Assembly: GCF_000702505.1 (NCBI RefSeq)
Contig: NZ_JNIM01000001.1
Location: 372,001-436,000 of the forward strand
DNA length: 64,000 nucleotides
DNA from: Thermogemmatispora carboxidivorans
GTDB taxonomy: Bacteria; Chloroflexota; Ktedonobacteria; Ktedonobacterales; Ktedonobacteraceae
Direction: 5' to 3'
Below the pieces are notes generated by a model that did not search any database, was not told the DNA's origin, and saw nothing but the letters and a program-made list of their open reading frames with translations. Shown one piece after another: positions 15,692 to 24,537 of the stretch (position 1 is its first letter; every line of letters begins with the position of its first letter). The position numbers and the translations under genes are program-made.

Positions 15692-17146
15692 ATGGAAACC
15701 GGAAATGAGCATGGAAAGAATGAGCACATGAACCCCAATGAAGAAATTGCCTATTATCAGAAGCAACTAGAGCAGCAGCGCGCCGAGGGGGATCGGGATG
15801 GTGAGATGTTCAGCCTCTTCCGACTCGGTCTTCTCTTCCAGCGCCAGGATCAGCTTGACCAGGCCCGCGACTATTACCAGCAAGCGCTCACCCGCAGCCG
15901 TGAGCATGGTCTGCGTCTCAAAGAGGCCAATGCGCTCTCTAGCCTGGGCACCCTGTACCAACGGCAAGGCGAGCGCGAGCAGGCGCTGGAGGTCTATCGT
16001 CAAGCGCTGAACATTCAGCGCGAAGTCGGTTCTCTAGAGGGAGAGGGTACCACGCTTGGGCGCCTGGCCACTCTCTATCAAGAGATGCATTGCGATCAGG
16101 AGGCGCTCATCTGCTATCGAGAGGCCCTTTCTATTCATCGCGAAGTGAACAACCGCAGCGGCCTGGGGATCACCCTCAACAACCTGGGTTCCTTCTATCA
16201 AGAGCACGGCCATATTCAGCGCGCTCTGAGCTGTTTTCAGGAGGCGCTGGAGATTCAGAGCGAGATCGGTGATCAGCGTGGTAAAGGGGCCACGCTCAGC
16301 AAATTGGCCTCGCTCTATTTCGCGCTTGGGCAGATCCAGCGCGCTCATGGCCTGTATCAGGAAGCGTTATACATCCTGCGCCGTGAAGAAGACCGTTCCC
16401 TCCTGGCCCTCACCCTGGGCGGCCTGGGTCAGCTCTATCAGATCTGCCTGCAGGCCAAAGAGGCCCTGCGCTGCTATCGTCAGGCCCTGGACATGGCGCG
16501 TCTCAGCCATGACCGCGAGCGTGAAGTCGTAGTACTGAGCAACCTGGGGATTTTCTTCGCCTTCTTCCATCAGACGCGCGCGGCCCTGGCCTGCTTCCTG
16601 CACATGCTCGATCTCCTGCGCGGCTGCCAGGTCTCTGCTGACCAGTATCAGGAGGTCGAGGCTGCGGTTGGCCTGCTCTGCATGCATCTGGCCGAAGAAG
16701 GGATTGTCGTTGATCTGGCGGAGCTGGTCCCGCGTGCCGCCGACGTCATCGCCGAGGCCCTGGAGAGGCCGCCGACGCAGGCCATGCGTGCTATGAGCCG
16801 GGGCGCCCTGGCGCTGGACATGCTCACCTTTCTCAGCGACGCGGTGGTCGACGTCTGCACCGTCAACCCCGCTGCCAGCCAGGTGGTCCAGCTCATCCTC
16901 CAGCGCGCCTGCAATCTCCTGCGGGCCCAGCTCGCCAATGGTCTGGCCACCGCCGGCTCGGGCCATCAAGAGCTAGAGTTTTTCACGACGCTGCAGGGCC
17001 TGCTCGAAGGCCAGAAAACCGTCTCTCTGCCGCCGCGGCACCGCTATCAGCCGCTGCTGGAGGTCATCAAGCGGGGCATTGCCCTCTACTTTAACGACCC
17101 CGATCATCATCATCAATCTCAGCAGCGGACCCCTGACAGAGGCTAG
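15692..17146 (+). CDS. TPR-repeat protein
   Basis: A 484-residue soluble protein made mainly of seven consecutive 40-residue tetratricopeptide repeats (residues about 30-310) of the kinesin-light-chain type, such as LGTLYQRQGEREQALEVYRQ and LGSFYQEHGHIQRALSCF. TPR arrays are protein-binding scaffolds. The last 170 residues are helical without a recognised domain. There is no signal peptide. The ATG at 15692 has AGAGAGG ahead; a second ATG at 15728 is possible. The gene is not part of a clear operon; the next gene begins 320 bp later. No function can be given beyond protein interaction. Confidence 0.85.
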   Translation: METGNEHGKNEHMNPNEEIAYYQKQLEQQRAEGDRDGEMFSLFRLGLLFQRQDQLDQARDYYQQALTRSREHGLRLKEANALSSLGTLYQRQGEREQALEVYRQALNIQREVGSLEGEGTTLGRLATLYQEMHCDQEALICYREALSIHREVNNRSGLGITLNNLGSFYQEHGHIQRALSCFQEALEIQSEIGDQRGKGATLSKLASLYFALGQIQRAHGLYQEALYILRREEDRSLLALTLGGLGQLYQICLQAKEALRCYRQALDMARLSHDREREVVVLSNLGIFFAFFHQTRAALACFLHMLDLLRGCQVSADQYQEVEAAVGLLCMHLAEEGIVVDLAELVPRAADVIAEALERPPTQAMRAMSRGALALDMLTFLSDAVVDVCTVNPAASQVVQLILQRACNLLRAQLANGLATAGSGHQELEFFTTLQGLLEGQKTVSLPPRHRYQPLLEVIKRGIALYFNDPDHHHQSQQRTPDRG

Positions 17147-17281
17147 GGCTGCTGCGCCGTAGACGCGCGGCTCGTTCTGGCGAGAGTCGCAAACAAGCAA
17201 GCCATCCTGCTTGCCTGGCCTGTAGGTCTGGCGCTTAGGGCGCATGTCAGACTGTCTAGCCGGCTGTGGAAGGTCAGTAGG

Positions 17282-17345
17282 GTATGGAACTAAAAAGGAA
17301 GGCATGTCAGCAGTAAAAATACTGATAGTCGTATGGAACTAAAAA
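17282..17345 (+). repeat. 15-bp direct repeat framing a small hairpin
   Basis: GTATGGAACTAAAAA occurs at 17282-17296 and again at 17331-17345, 49 bp apart. Between them CAGTA-AAAA-TACTG (17311-17324) forms an inverted repeat. The block ends about 120 bp ahead of the membrane protein gene at 17468. Confidence 0.75.
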
Positions 17346-17467
17346 TTGTATCGTAGTAAGAAATGCTGATTCAGATTGACCGGCTGGGACTGCGCGCCTT
17401 GTCAAGCAGGCAAGGCAGTGAGTGCACGATTCCTGGCCTGGTCAATCTCCTCAAGAAAGGGAAATAT

Positions 17468-18532
17468 ATGCAAGAGCCGCAGCGCGGGCAGGGACCGGGA
17501 CAGGTGCCGCCAGTCCAGCCAGCCATGTTTACGGGAGGGTCCATGCAGGCTGGAAGCAGAGGGCAAAGTGGTACTATTCTGCGCAGCAGCCTGCTGATGG
17601 CGATCGCCTTCTTCTGCATCCTGCTCATCTTTAATGCCTGTGCAATCTCCCCTGTGGCGGGGCCACTCAATCAAACTACCGCTCTCATTGCCAGGAATCT
17701 GACCCAGTCCAGCCAGGCCGCTGTCACGCTGGAAGGCATCCTCTATAGTCTGATCTTCAGCGTGCCGACGGACCTGCTGGCCGCCTGTGTCTATCTCGGA
17801 GCAGGGATCTTCATGGGGCGTCGGGGCCACACCATGAGCGTGATCATGCTCACAGCCGGCCTGGCGACGCTCTGGTTTATCCTGCTTGATGCGCTGCTCT
17901 CGCTCATCTTCGCCGTCATCGGCCTCATGATGGCAGAATCGATCTCTCTCAATGCGATAGGGGAACTCCTGGGCAGCTCCTACTTTCTCGCTTTCTACTT
18001 TGGCTTCCTGGGGTTTGACCTCCTCATGGTCCTCATCTTCGGACTCGGCTTCTCTGCCTTTGGTGGCCTGCTTGGGAGGCCAAGGAGGCCGGCCCCGTTG
18101 GCTCCCTATGGAGGGCTGGGACCCTATCCAACGCAGGCGCCTTACCCCGCGCCGCCGGGGGCTATGCCGCCGCCGGGCTGGAGACCAGGCGCAGGCTGGC
18201 CGGTGCCCAGCGCAGGGCCGGGGCAGCCGCAGCCACCCTATCCGGCGCCCGAGCCAGGGCGAGCGGCCAGTGCAGGGCCGGGGCAGCCGCAGCCACCCTA
18301 TCCGGCGCCCGAGCCAGGGCGAGCGGCCAGTGCAGGGCCGGGGCAGCCGCAGCCACCCTATCCGGCGCCCGAGCCAGGGCGAGCGGCCAGTGCAGGGCCG
18401 GGGCAGCCGCAGCCACCCTCTCCAGGGCCCGAGCCAGGGCGAGCGGCCAGCGCAGAGCCGGGGCAGCCGCAGGAGCCAGCGCAGGGCCAGGAGCCGCCGA
18501 TCTCCCCATCTCCCAGCTCATCCGAAGCCTAG
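17468..18532 (+). CDS. Multi-pass membrane protein with Pro/Gln-rich repeat tail
   Basis: A 354-residue membrane protein. After a polar N-terminus of about 30 residues there are four to five hydrophobic segments: SSLLMAIAFFCILLIFNA, GILYSLIFSVPTDLLAA, LATLWFILLDALLSLIFAVI and YFLAFYFGFLGFDLLMVLIF. The last 120 residues are proline-rich and include four and a half copies of a 20-residue unit containing GPGQPQPPYPAPEPGRAA, coded by 60-bp repeats. The start at 17468 has AAAGGGAAA ahead; the longer frame from 17363 is not supported. The tail may protrude into the cytoplasm or across the wall. The next gene codes for another multi-pass protein with its own promoter. The function is unknown. Confidence 0.75.
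   Translation: MQEPQRGQGPGQVPPVQPAMFTGGSMQAGSRGQSGTILRSSLLMAIAFFCILLIFNACAISPVAGPLNQTTALIARNLTQSSQAAVTLEGILYSLIFSVPTDLLAACVYLGAGIFMGRRGHTMSVIMLTAGLATLWFILLDALLSLIFAVIGLMMAESISLNAIGELLGSSYFLAFYFGFLGFDLLMVLIFGLGFSAFGGLLGRPRRPAPLAPYGGLGPYPTQAPYPAPPGAMPPPGWRPGAGWPVPSAGPGQPQPPYPAPEPGRAASAGPGQPQPPYPAPEPGRAASAGPGQPQPPYPAPEPGRAASAGPGQPQPPSPGPEPGRAASAEPGQPQEPAQGQEPPISPSPSSSEA
18208..18474 (+). repeat. 60-bp tandem repeats inside a coding region
   Basis: Units start at 18208, 18268, 18328 and 18388, followed by a partial unit from 18448. Units 1-3 are nearly identical; the fourth and the partial fifth carry substitutions. Being a multiple of three they keep the frame and encode the Pro-rich tail of the membrane protein. 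Recent expansion is likely. Confidence 0.9.
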
Positions 18533-18539
18533 CCACCAC

Positions 18540-18568
18540 TGGACAACGTTCGGCGGTGAGCGTATACT
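18540..18568 (+). promoter_or_regulatory. Promoter of the 18679 membrane protein gene
   Basis: TGGACA (18540-18545), 17 bp, TATACT (18563-18568). The -35 begins only 8 bp after the stop codon of the preceding gene, so the second membrane protein can be expressed separately. The leader would be about 105 nt. Confidence 0.7.
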
Positions 18569-18678
18569 TACTTCTTGTAGAGTGATCATCAGCACGGAGA
18601 CTACGTCAGTCGGCCAGAGCGAAGGCGTAGTCTCACGCGCTGTCTTGCCGCCAGTGCCTGCCAAAGGATGGCCGTCTC

Positions 18679-19464
18679 ATGGACGTCGAGCGCGAGCCCC
18701 CATCGGAGACTCCAGCTCCGATGCCAGAGGGCGAAGAGCCGGTCCCTGGCATGCGAACCGTGCCGGGACGAGAGGTGCAGGCGTCAGCGACAGCCGGCTA
18801 TGCTCTGGGGCAAAGTGGCCTCTGGTCGGGGGCTGATCCTGCCCTGCGCAACCTCCTCATCGTCCTCACCGTCGCCTGGTATGTGATCCTGCTGCTGCCC
18901 GTCAACCAGGTCTTCTTTCTCCTGGGGAGGCCGCTCGCCGAAGCCCTCATGGAGCGCTTTGACCTTGGCGATATCGGCGCTTTCGTCACCGCCTATATCT
19001 TCTGGGCCTGCCTCTGCCAAAGCATGTTTGCCATCATGGGCTACTTCGCCTGCGGCTGGCCTCCGATCGCTCGAGATGGGCAGCCGTCGCATCCCCACGG
19101 CCTTGGCCCGGCCCTACGCGCCACCTACTGGTACCTGCTGGCCGATGCCGTCCTCTTCTTCCCCTACTTTGTCCTCCTCCTCTTTATCTACAGCGGCTTT
19201 CAACTTCAGGCAGTCATCGCCTTCTTCTCCGGCCCCCTGCTATCTGGGCTCCTCTTCCTGCTCCTGGAAGGACTCTTCTTCAACAGCCTGCTGGCCCTCA
19301 CCCTGGGGTTGGGAGCCTACTGGCTGGCGGCGAGACTGGGAAGCCAGGCCAGCAGCGGACGAGGGCGTGAGCGGAGAAACAAAGCCAGCCGGTCGACTCC
19401 CTTGTCCGGGCGGAGGGGCCAACGCCCTCACAGCCGGCAGCGGCCTGAAGATCTGCGCCCATAG
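18679..19464 (+). CDS. Multi-pass membrane protein (261 aa)
   Basis: I do not recognise the family. A polar N-terminus of about 55 residues is followed by hydrophobic segments NLLIVLTVAWYVILLLP, AFVTAYIFWACLCQSMFAIM, YLLADAVLFFPYFVLLLFIY and a longer region (AVIAFFSGPLLSGLLFLLL, then SLLALTLGLGAYWLAA), so five or six passes. A short basic C-terminal tail follows. The arrangement recalls the preceding membrane protein (polar N-terminus, about five passes, polar tail), and the two may be distant paralogues. The ATG has AAGGATGG ahead and its own promoter at 18540. No catalytic or transport motif is visible. Confidence 0.7.
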   Translation: MDVEREPPSETPAPMPEGEEPVPGMRTVPGREVQASATAGYALGQSGLWSGADPALRNLLIVLTVAWYVILLLPVNQVFFLLGRPLAEALMERFDLGDIGAFVTAYIFWACLCQSMFAIMGYFACGWPPIARDGQPSHPHGLGPALRATYWYLLADAVLFFPYFVLLLFIYSGFQLQAVIAFFSGPLLSGLLFLLLEGLFFNSLLALTLGLGAYWLAARLGSQASSGRGRERRNKASRSTPLSGRRGQRPHSRQRPEDLRP

Positions 19465-19500
19465 GAGGAAGCGCGGGCCGGCCCCGGCTGAGGTTAGCGC

Positions 19501-20304
19501 TCACCAGCCCTGCTCACGATAAATCTTCAGCGTCTGCTGATCGCCCGGCACATAGCTCACCATAGAGTAGCTGCTCATCCCCGTAAAAACCGTGGTAGCC
19601 GTGCGCAACGTCAGGCGGCCCAGCTCACTATGCTGCACCTGGAAGACAAAGGAGGGGGCAGGCTTGCCAGTGGGGTAAGCAGCCGAAGCAATGCGCTTAA
19701 ACTCGGGCAACTCGCGGAGGCGGCGCCACAGCTCCTTATACTCAGGCAAATGGGTCATCGTATGCGTATTGTAGAGGAAATCGCTCACCAGGCGGCGGGC
19801 CAGATCCTCCCAGCCGTGGAAGCGGCGGCGCATCTGGGGATCGAAGACGAACTCCAGCAGATGCAGCTTAGGATGCTGCTCAGCCAGAGAGGGATCGATC
19901 TCAAAGAGGCGAAGAGAAGCAGCATTCCACGAATGGAGGAACCAGAGGCGATCGAGCGAATGCGCCGGGTACGAGGTACTCTGCACCAACAAGCTTGCCA
20001 GCTCACCCAACTCGAGCAGGGCGCTGGTCAAGCGATCCGGCTCCACATGCTGGCCGGTCAGGCGAGTATAGGAGTCATAGAAGCGCTGGCACTCCTCGCC
20101 CTGCAGCTCCAGCGCGCGGGCAATATTGCGCACCACATGAGGGGAAGGATTGGTACGCATGCCCACCTCCAGATGATAGATATAGGTCCGTGAAAGGCGG
20201 CTGGCCTGAGCGAGCTGGCCCTGAGAGAGGCCATGCTGCTGGCGCAGCTCGGTCAAGAGGCGAGCGAACTCAGAACGCTCAACGGCCTCAGTGCTCCGAC
20301 TCAT
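19501..20304 (-). CDS. XRE-family regulator with MmyB-like ligand-binding domain
   Basis: A 267-residue transcription regulator. The N-terminal helix-turn-helix (about 9-65) shows FARLLTELRQQHGLSQGQLA, then LSRTYIYHLEVGMRTNPSP. The rest matches the MmyB-like ligand-binding domain, a PAS-related fold that in known structures holds a fatty acid. Typical pieces are NAASLRLFEIDPS, NLLEFVFDP-like HLLEFVFDPQMRRRF and TLRTATTVFTG. It is divergent from the acyl-CoA ligase that opens the beta-oxidation cluster, with only 200 bp between, so it is the obvious candidate regulator of that cluster, with a fatty acid or acyl-CoA as inferred ligand. Its promoter carries a repeated TGTTAGCT site. Confidence 0.88.
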   Translation of the reverse strand: MSRSTEAVERSEFARLLTELRQQHGLSQGQLAQASRLSRTYIYHLEVGMRTNPSPHVVRNIARALELQGEECQRFYDSYTRLTGQHVEPDRLTSALLELGELASLLVQSTSYPAHSLDRLWFLHSWNAASLRLFEIDPSLAEQHPKLHLLEFVFDPQMRRRFHGWEDLARRLVSDFLYNTHTMTHLPEYKELWRRLRELPEFKRIASAAYPTGKPAPSFVFQVQHSELGRLTLRTATTVFTGMSSYSMVSYVPGDQQTLKIYREQGW

Positions 20305-20332
20305 CGCTGAACCATCCTTGTGCGCTTTTATC

Positions 20333-20372
20333 TGTTAGCTACACCCACATTATGGCGCAAAATTTGTTAGCT
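20333..20372. promoter_or_regulatory. Repeated TGTTAGCT, candidate operator
   Basis: TGTTAGCT occurs at 20333-20340 and 20365-20372, exactly 32 bp (three helical turns) apart. One copy overlaps the end of the spacer and -35 of the regulator promoter, and the other lies near its transcription start. This is the layout expected of an autoregulatory site shared with the divergent operon. Confidence 0.5.
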
Positions 20373-20377
20373 GGCAA
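20349..20377 (-). promoter_or_regulatory. Promoter of the XRE/MmyB regulator
   Basis: On the minus strand: TTGCCA (complement of 20372-20377), 17 bp, CATAAT (complement of 20349-20354). Five of six bases match in each hexamer. Confidence 0.65.
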
Positions 20378-20379
20378 CA

Positions 20380-20408
20380 TACCCATCATCGGAAGAGCAA
20401 CATATAAT
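20380..20408 (+). promoter_or_regulatory. Promoter of the fatty-acid degradation cluster
   Basis: A perfect TATAAT at 20403-20408 with a weak -35 (TACCCA) at 17 bp. The poor -35 would suit control by the divergent regulator. The leader to the ligase ATG is about 95 nt. Confidence 0.5.
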
Positions 20409-20506
20409 ACTAGTAACAAGTGGGGACTGTATGCTCGGAAGGGTGGCCATCGTGGGCTGCCCGGTTGGCGTATCCTGGTGGATACCAGACAATGAGGAGC
20501 GAGACC

Positions 20507-22318
20507 ATGTCTGATTCTGCGGTCAGCAAGAATACACAGCCGAACGAACAACCCTCGATGAGCGCAACGGTGCAGGCCGAGGCGGAGCTGTTGGCGAAGC
20601 GGCCCTGGATCAAGCATTACCAAGAGGGCGTCCCCGTTCACCTGGAGATCCCCGACCAGCCCCTGACCTGGCTGCTCGACGAGACAGTCCGTCGTCATCC
20701 TGAGAAGACCGCCTTTATCTATTATGGGACGCGCATCTCCTACGCGCGTTTTGCCGCCCTGGCCAATCGTTTTGCCGCTGTCCTGCAGCGGCTGGGCATC
20801 AAGAAAGGCGACCGGGTAGCCATTGCCCTGCCCAACATCCCGCAATATCCGATCGCCTTCTACGGCACTCTGCGGCTTGGGGCCATAGCGGTTCCGACCA
20901 ACCCGCTCTACACCGAGCGCGAGATGCAGCACCAGATGGCGGACTCTGGTGCGCGCATCCTCATCATGCTTGACATGTTCTATCCGGTCGTACGCGCCAT
21001 TCGCGACAAGACCGCCTTAGAGCACATCATCATCACCAGTCCCGCTGACTTTCTGCCGCCGCTCTTACGCACGCTCTACCCCTTGAGCCAGCGCCGAGAG
21101 CGGCACAAGCAGCCGCAGCCCCCCTTGACCAAAGACGAGCTGCGAACCGACCCCAAGCTTCTGCTCATGAGCGACCTGCTCAAGCCCAGCAGTGCCGAAG
21201 GAGTCGAAGTATTCACCGTACCTGACCCGCCGCGCAGCTCGGATCTGGCCGTACTGCAGTACACGGGAGGCACCACCGGTCTCTCCAAGGGGGCCATGCT
21301 CACCCATCGCAACCTGCTGGCCAACGCCTATCAGACGCGCTACTGGACGCCGCAGGCCCATGATGCGGGTGAGACCGGCCTCTGTGTCGCTCCCTTCTTC
21401 CACTCCTACGGGCTGACCGTAGGTCTCAACCTTGGCACGCTGGCGGCGGCCAGCATGGTACTGCTCCCGCAATTCAGGCCCAAGGAAGTGGTGCGAGCCA
21501 TCAAGCGCTATCGCCCGACCATGTTCCCGGGCATACCGACCATGTACATTGCCATCATGCGCGAAGCCGGCAAAGACAGCAGCGCCTTTCGATCGATTCG
21601 CTACTGCATCAGCGGGGCGGCGCCGCTGCCGGCCAAAGTACGTCATGATTTCGAGGGCCTCTCGGGCGGGCGCCTGGTAGAGGGCTATGGTCTCAGCGAA
21701 GCCTCGCCTGTCACCCACTGCAACCCGCTCAACGGTGACGTACGCGAAGGCAGCATTGGTCTGCCCCTGCCTGAAGTCGACGCGGCCATCATGGACCCCG
21801 AGAGCGGCAAGCTCCTGCCGCCGGGCGAGATTGGCGAGCTGGTCGTACGGGGTCCCAACATCATGCGGGGCTACTGGAACCGCAAGGAAGAGACCGAAGC
21901 CATCTTCCGCGACGGTTGGATGCGCACCGGCGACCTTGGCAAGATGGACGAAGACGGCTATTTTTACCTGGTCGAGCGTGCCAAAGATATGATTCTCGCC
22001 AGCGGCTTCAACGTCTACCCGCGCGAGATCGAAGAAGTACTTTTCCGTCATCCTGCCGTACAAGAAGCGGCGGTAGTTGGTGTGCCCGACGAATACCGCG
22101 GTGAGACCGTAGCCGCCTTCATTGTCCTCAAGCCGGGCGTCGCCGCCAATGACGCCACCCGGCAAGAGATCGTCGCATTCTGTCGCAAAGAGCTGACAGC
22201 CTACAAGGTCCCCAAGATCGTCGAATTTCGTGAGAGTCTGCCCAAGTCTCTCATTGGCAAAGTTTTGCGTCGCGAGCTGCGCGAGCAATGGCTCAAGCAG
22301 CGGAGCGCTAATCATTAG
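20507..22318 (+). CDS. Long-chain fatty acid-CoA ligase (AMP-forming)
   Basis: A 603-residue member of the ANL superfamily, activating a carboxylic acid to acyl-AMP and then acyl-CoA. The phosphate-binding motif YTGGTTGLSKGAMLTH is at 252-267. YGLSEASPVTH (A5), TGDLGKMDEDGYFYLVER (A7/A8) and the C-terminal PKSLIGKVLRREL with the catalytic Lys (A10) are all present. Overall likeness is to FadD-type long-chain ligases. The frame is open further upstream, but GAGGAG at 20494-20499 points to the ATG at 20507. It is the first gene of the cluster and supplies acyl-CoA to the dehydrogenase that follows 136 bp later. Confidence 0.92.
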   Translation: MSDSAVSKNTQPNEQPSMSATVQAEAELLAKRPWIKHYQEGVPVHLEIPDQPLTWLLDETVRRHPEKTAFIYYGTRISYARFAALANRFAAVLQRLGIKKGDRVAIALPNIPQYPIAFYGTLRLGAIAVPTNPLYTEREMQHQMADSGARILIMLDMFYPVVRAIRDKTALEHIIITSPADFLPPLLRTLYPLSQRRERHKQPQPPLTKDELRTDPKLLLMSDLLKPSSAEGVEVFTVPDPPRSSDLAVLQYTGGTTGLSKGAMLTHRNLLANAYQTRYWTPQAHDAGETGLCVAPFFHSYGLTVGLNLGTLAAASMVLLPQFRPKEVVRAIKRYRPTMFPGIPTMYIAIMREAGKDSSAFRSIRYCISGAAPLPAKVRHDFEGLSGGRLVEGYGLSEASPVTHCNPLNGDVREGSIGLPLPEVDAAIMDPESGKLLPPGEIGELVVRGPNIMRGYWNRKEETEAIFRDGWMRTGDLGKMDEDGYFYLVERAKDMILASGFNVYPREIEEVLFRHPAVQEAAVVGVPDEYRGETVAAFIVLKPGVAANDATRQEIVAFCRKELTAYKVPKIVEFRESLPKSLIGKVLRRELREQWLKQRSANH

Positions 22319-22454
22319 ACTGAAGCACAGCAACACGCAAACGGCTGGCATCCTCGCCTGACCTGGGCGACGCGGGTGGGTGCCGTGTCAGAGCAGGGCT
22401 GCGCCCGCGAGGCCAGTGCCGGCCTGCTGCCAGCCACTGGAGGTACAACCGAGC

Positions 22455-24248
22455 ATGTCTACGACGATGAAGCCCACAGAGAGCGGAACGGCCTTCCTGC
22501 TGACGCCGGTCAGCGAGAGTGCCGACAAAATATTCACCCTGGAGCAGATTGACGACGAGCAGCGCTGGATCGCCGAATCGGCGGCCACCTTTGTCATGCG
22601 CGAAGTTCTCCCCAAGCTAGAGGCTGTTGAACACCAGGAGCCGGGCGTCATGCCCTCACTTGTCAAAAAGGCCGGCGAGCAGGGCCTGCTCATGATCGAC
22701 ATCCCTGAGCAATATGGTGGGGCCGAACTGGGTCTGCTCACCAGCGCCGTCGTCGCCTCCTCCATTCACGAAGCCTCGTTCAGCGTGGCCTTCGGCGCCC
22801 ACACGACCATCGGCACCCTGCCGATCGTCTTCTATGGCACAGAAGAGCAGAAGCGCAAGTACCTGCCGAAGCTGGCCACGGGTGAATGGATCTCCGCCTA
22901 CGCTCTGACCGAGCCGGGCGTCGGCTCTGATGCCATGAACCTCAGCACAACGGCGCGCCTCTCCGAGGACGGCAAATACTACCTGCTCAACGGTACCAAG
23001 CAGTGGATCTCGAACGCCGGCTTTGCCGACCTCATGGTAGTCTTCGCGCGCGTTGACGGCCAGCGACCCTCGGCCTTCATCGTCGAGACAAGCTGGCCGG
23101 GCATCTCCACCGGCACCGAAGAGCGCAAGATGGGCATCAAGGGGTCCTCAACGCGCCAGGTCTACTTTGAGAACACGCCGGTGCCCGTCGAAAACCTGCT
23201 GGGTGAGCTGCACAAGGGCTACAAGATCGCCTTCAACATCCTCAACATCGGGCGTCTCAAGCTTGGTGCTGGCGCCGTTGGGGGAGCGCGCACGGCCCTC
23301 GACCTGGCCGCCGCCTACACCACCGAGCGCCAGGCCTTCGGCAAATACCTGCACGAATTCGGCATGATCCAGAAGAAGCTAGCGCGCATGGCTGCCGAGA
23401 CCTACGCTGCCGAAAGCGAGGTCTTCCGCACCGCCGCCAACATCGAGAACGCCCGTCTTGGAGCTGGGGAGAACACCGACCAGGTCTTCAAGGCCATCGA
23501 AGAGTTTGCCATCGAGGACTCCATTGCCAAGGTCCACGGTAGTGAGGTGCTAGCCTTCGTCGTTGACGAGGGCGTCCAGATCTTCGGCGGCTACGGCTAC
23601 ATGCAGGAATATCCGATCGAGAAAGCCTATCGCGACGCGCGCATCCAGCGCATCTTCGAGGGCACCAACGAGATCAACCGTCTGGTAGCCGCCGGTACTC
23701 TCTTCCGCCGCGTCCTGGGCGGTAAGATCGACCTCATGCAGCGCTACCCGGCCATCGAGGCCCGCATCAAGGCGGGTGAGGCCCTGTCGGCTCCGGGCGA
23801 CGAGGTGCCTGCCGAGCTACGGGCTGCCGTCCATGCCGTCGAGCGAGCCAAAGATGTCGCCATCTATGCCGGCATGCGTGTCGCCATGCGCTACATGCAG
23901 GCCCTGGAGAACGAAGAGGAGTTCATCGAGTACCTGGCCAACCTGCTGATCGACATCTACGCCAGCGATAGCGCCCTGGCGCGTGCCATCCAGGCCATTC
24001 GCCGCGGCGACGAGAACAGTGCCCTGCATAGCAAGCTGGCGCAGCTGGCGACCTGGCTGGCCCATTCGCGTATCCGCCTCAATCTAGACCAGATGATCAT
24101 GACCTACTTTGAGCCGGAGGCGGTCAGCGAGGAGCTGGCGCGCGTGCGCGCCTACATCGGCGACTACCAGGTGAACGGTGTGGCGCTGCAGCGCGAGATC
24201 GCCGCCGAAGTTGTGGCCAAGAAAGGCTATCCGCTGCCGCACTTCTAG
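22455..24248 (+). CDS. Acyl-CoA dehydrogenase (long form)
   Basis: A 597-residue FAD-dependent acyl-CoA dehydrogenase catalysing the first step of beta-oxidation. Visible parts are AYALTEPGVGSDAMNLST (flavin contact), WISNAGFADLMVVFARVDG, GERLAFGK-like TERQAFGKYLHEFGMIQ and the catalytic-base motif RIFEGTNEINRL with Glu in EGT. About 190 extra residues at the C-terminus, with more helices (RYMQALENEEEFIEYLANL), make it similar to the long FadE/very-long-chain type common in Firmicutes and Chloroflexota. The start at 22455 has GGAGGT ahead. Electrons would pass to an electron-transfer flavoprotein, not found in this window. Confidence 0.93.
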   Translation: MSTTMKPTESGTAFLLTPVSESADKIFTLEQIDDEQRWIAESAATFVMREVLPKLEAVEHQEPGVMPSLVKKAGEQGLLMIDIPEQYGGAELGLLTSAVVASSIHEASFSVAFGAHTTIGTLPIVFYGTEEQKRKYLPKLATGEWISAYALTEPGVGSDAMNLSTTARLSEDGKYYLLNGTKQWISNAGFADLMVVFARVDGQRPSAFIVETSWPGISTGTEERKMGIKGSSTRQVYFENTPVPVENLLGELHKGYKIAFNILNIGRLKLGAGAVGGARTALDLAAAYTTERQAFGKYLHEFGMIQKKLARMAAETYAAESEVFRTAANIENARLGAGENTDQVFKAIEEFAIEDSIAKVHGSEVLAFVVDEGVQIFGGYGYMQEYPIEKAYRDARIQRIFEGTNEINRLVAAGTLFRRVLGGKIDLMQRYPAIEARIKAGEALSAPGDEVPAELRAAVHAVERAKDVAIYAGMRVAMRYMQALENEEEFIEYLANLLIDIYASDSALARAIQAIRRGDENSALHSKLAQLATWLAHSRIRLNLDQMIMTYFEPEAVSEELARVRAYIGDYQVNGVALQREIAAEVVAKKGYPLPHF

Positions 24249-24537
24249 ATCGGCTCAACGCTGGCCACGGCCAGCAGGGGGCAACGAAGCAGATCGCCAG
24301 ATTCTCTCTCCTGCCCCCAAAGCTATCCGCTGTGGATAGCGTGACCGAGTGCCAAAGGCCGACGGCGGTTGGGGGGCAGTGGGCATGGGCTGCCGGGCTA
24401 TTGCCGTGCTGTGCCAGCCCACTCTTCCACCACCGCCGCCGGCTGGTCTCCCCTTACAGCGTGCGCGGGCCAGCCTTCCTGTCCTGAGCGACAGGCGAGG
24501 TGAGAAAGAAGCGCCTGAAGCCAGAAGCAAGGAGTCT

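Noticed and set aside
18208..18474. Regularly spaced repeats that could suggest a CRISPR array
   Set aside because: The units are contiguous 60-bp tandem copies without spacers and continue the reading frame of a membrane protein.
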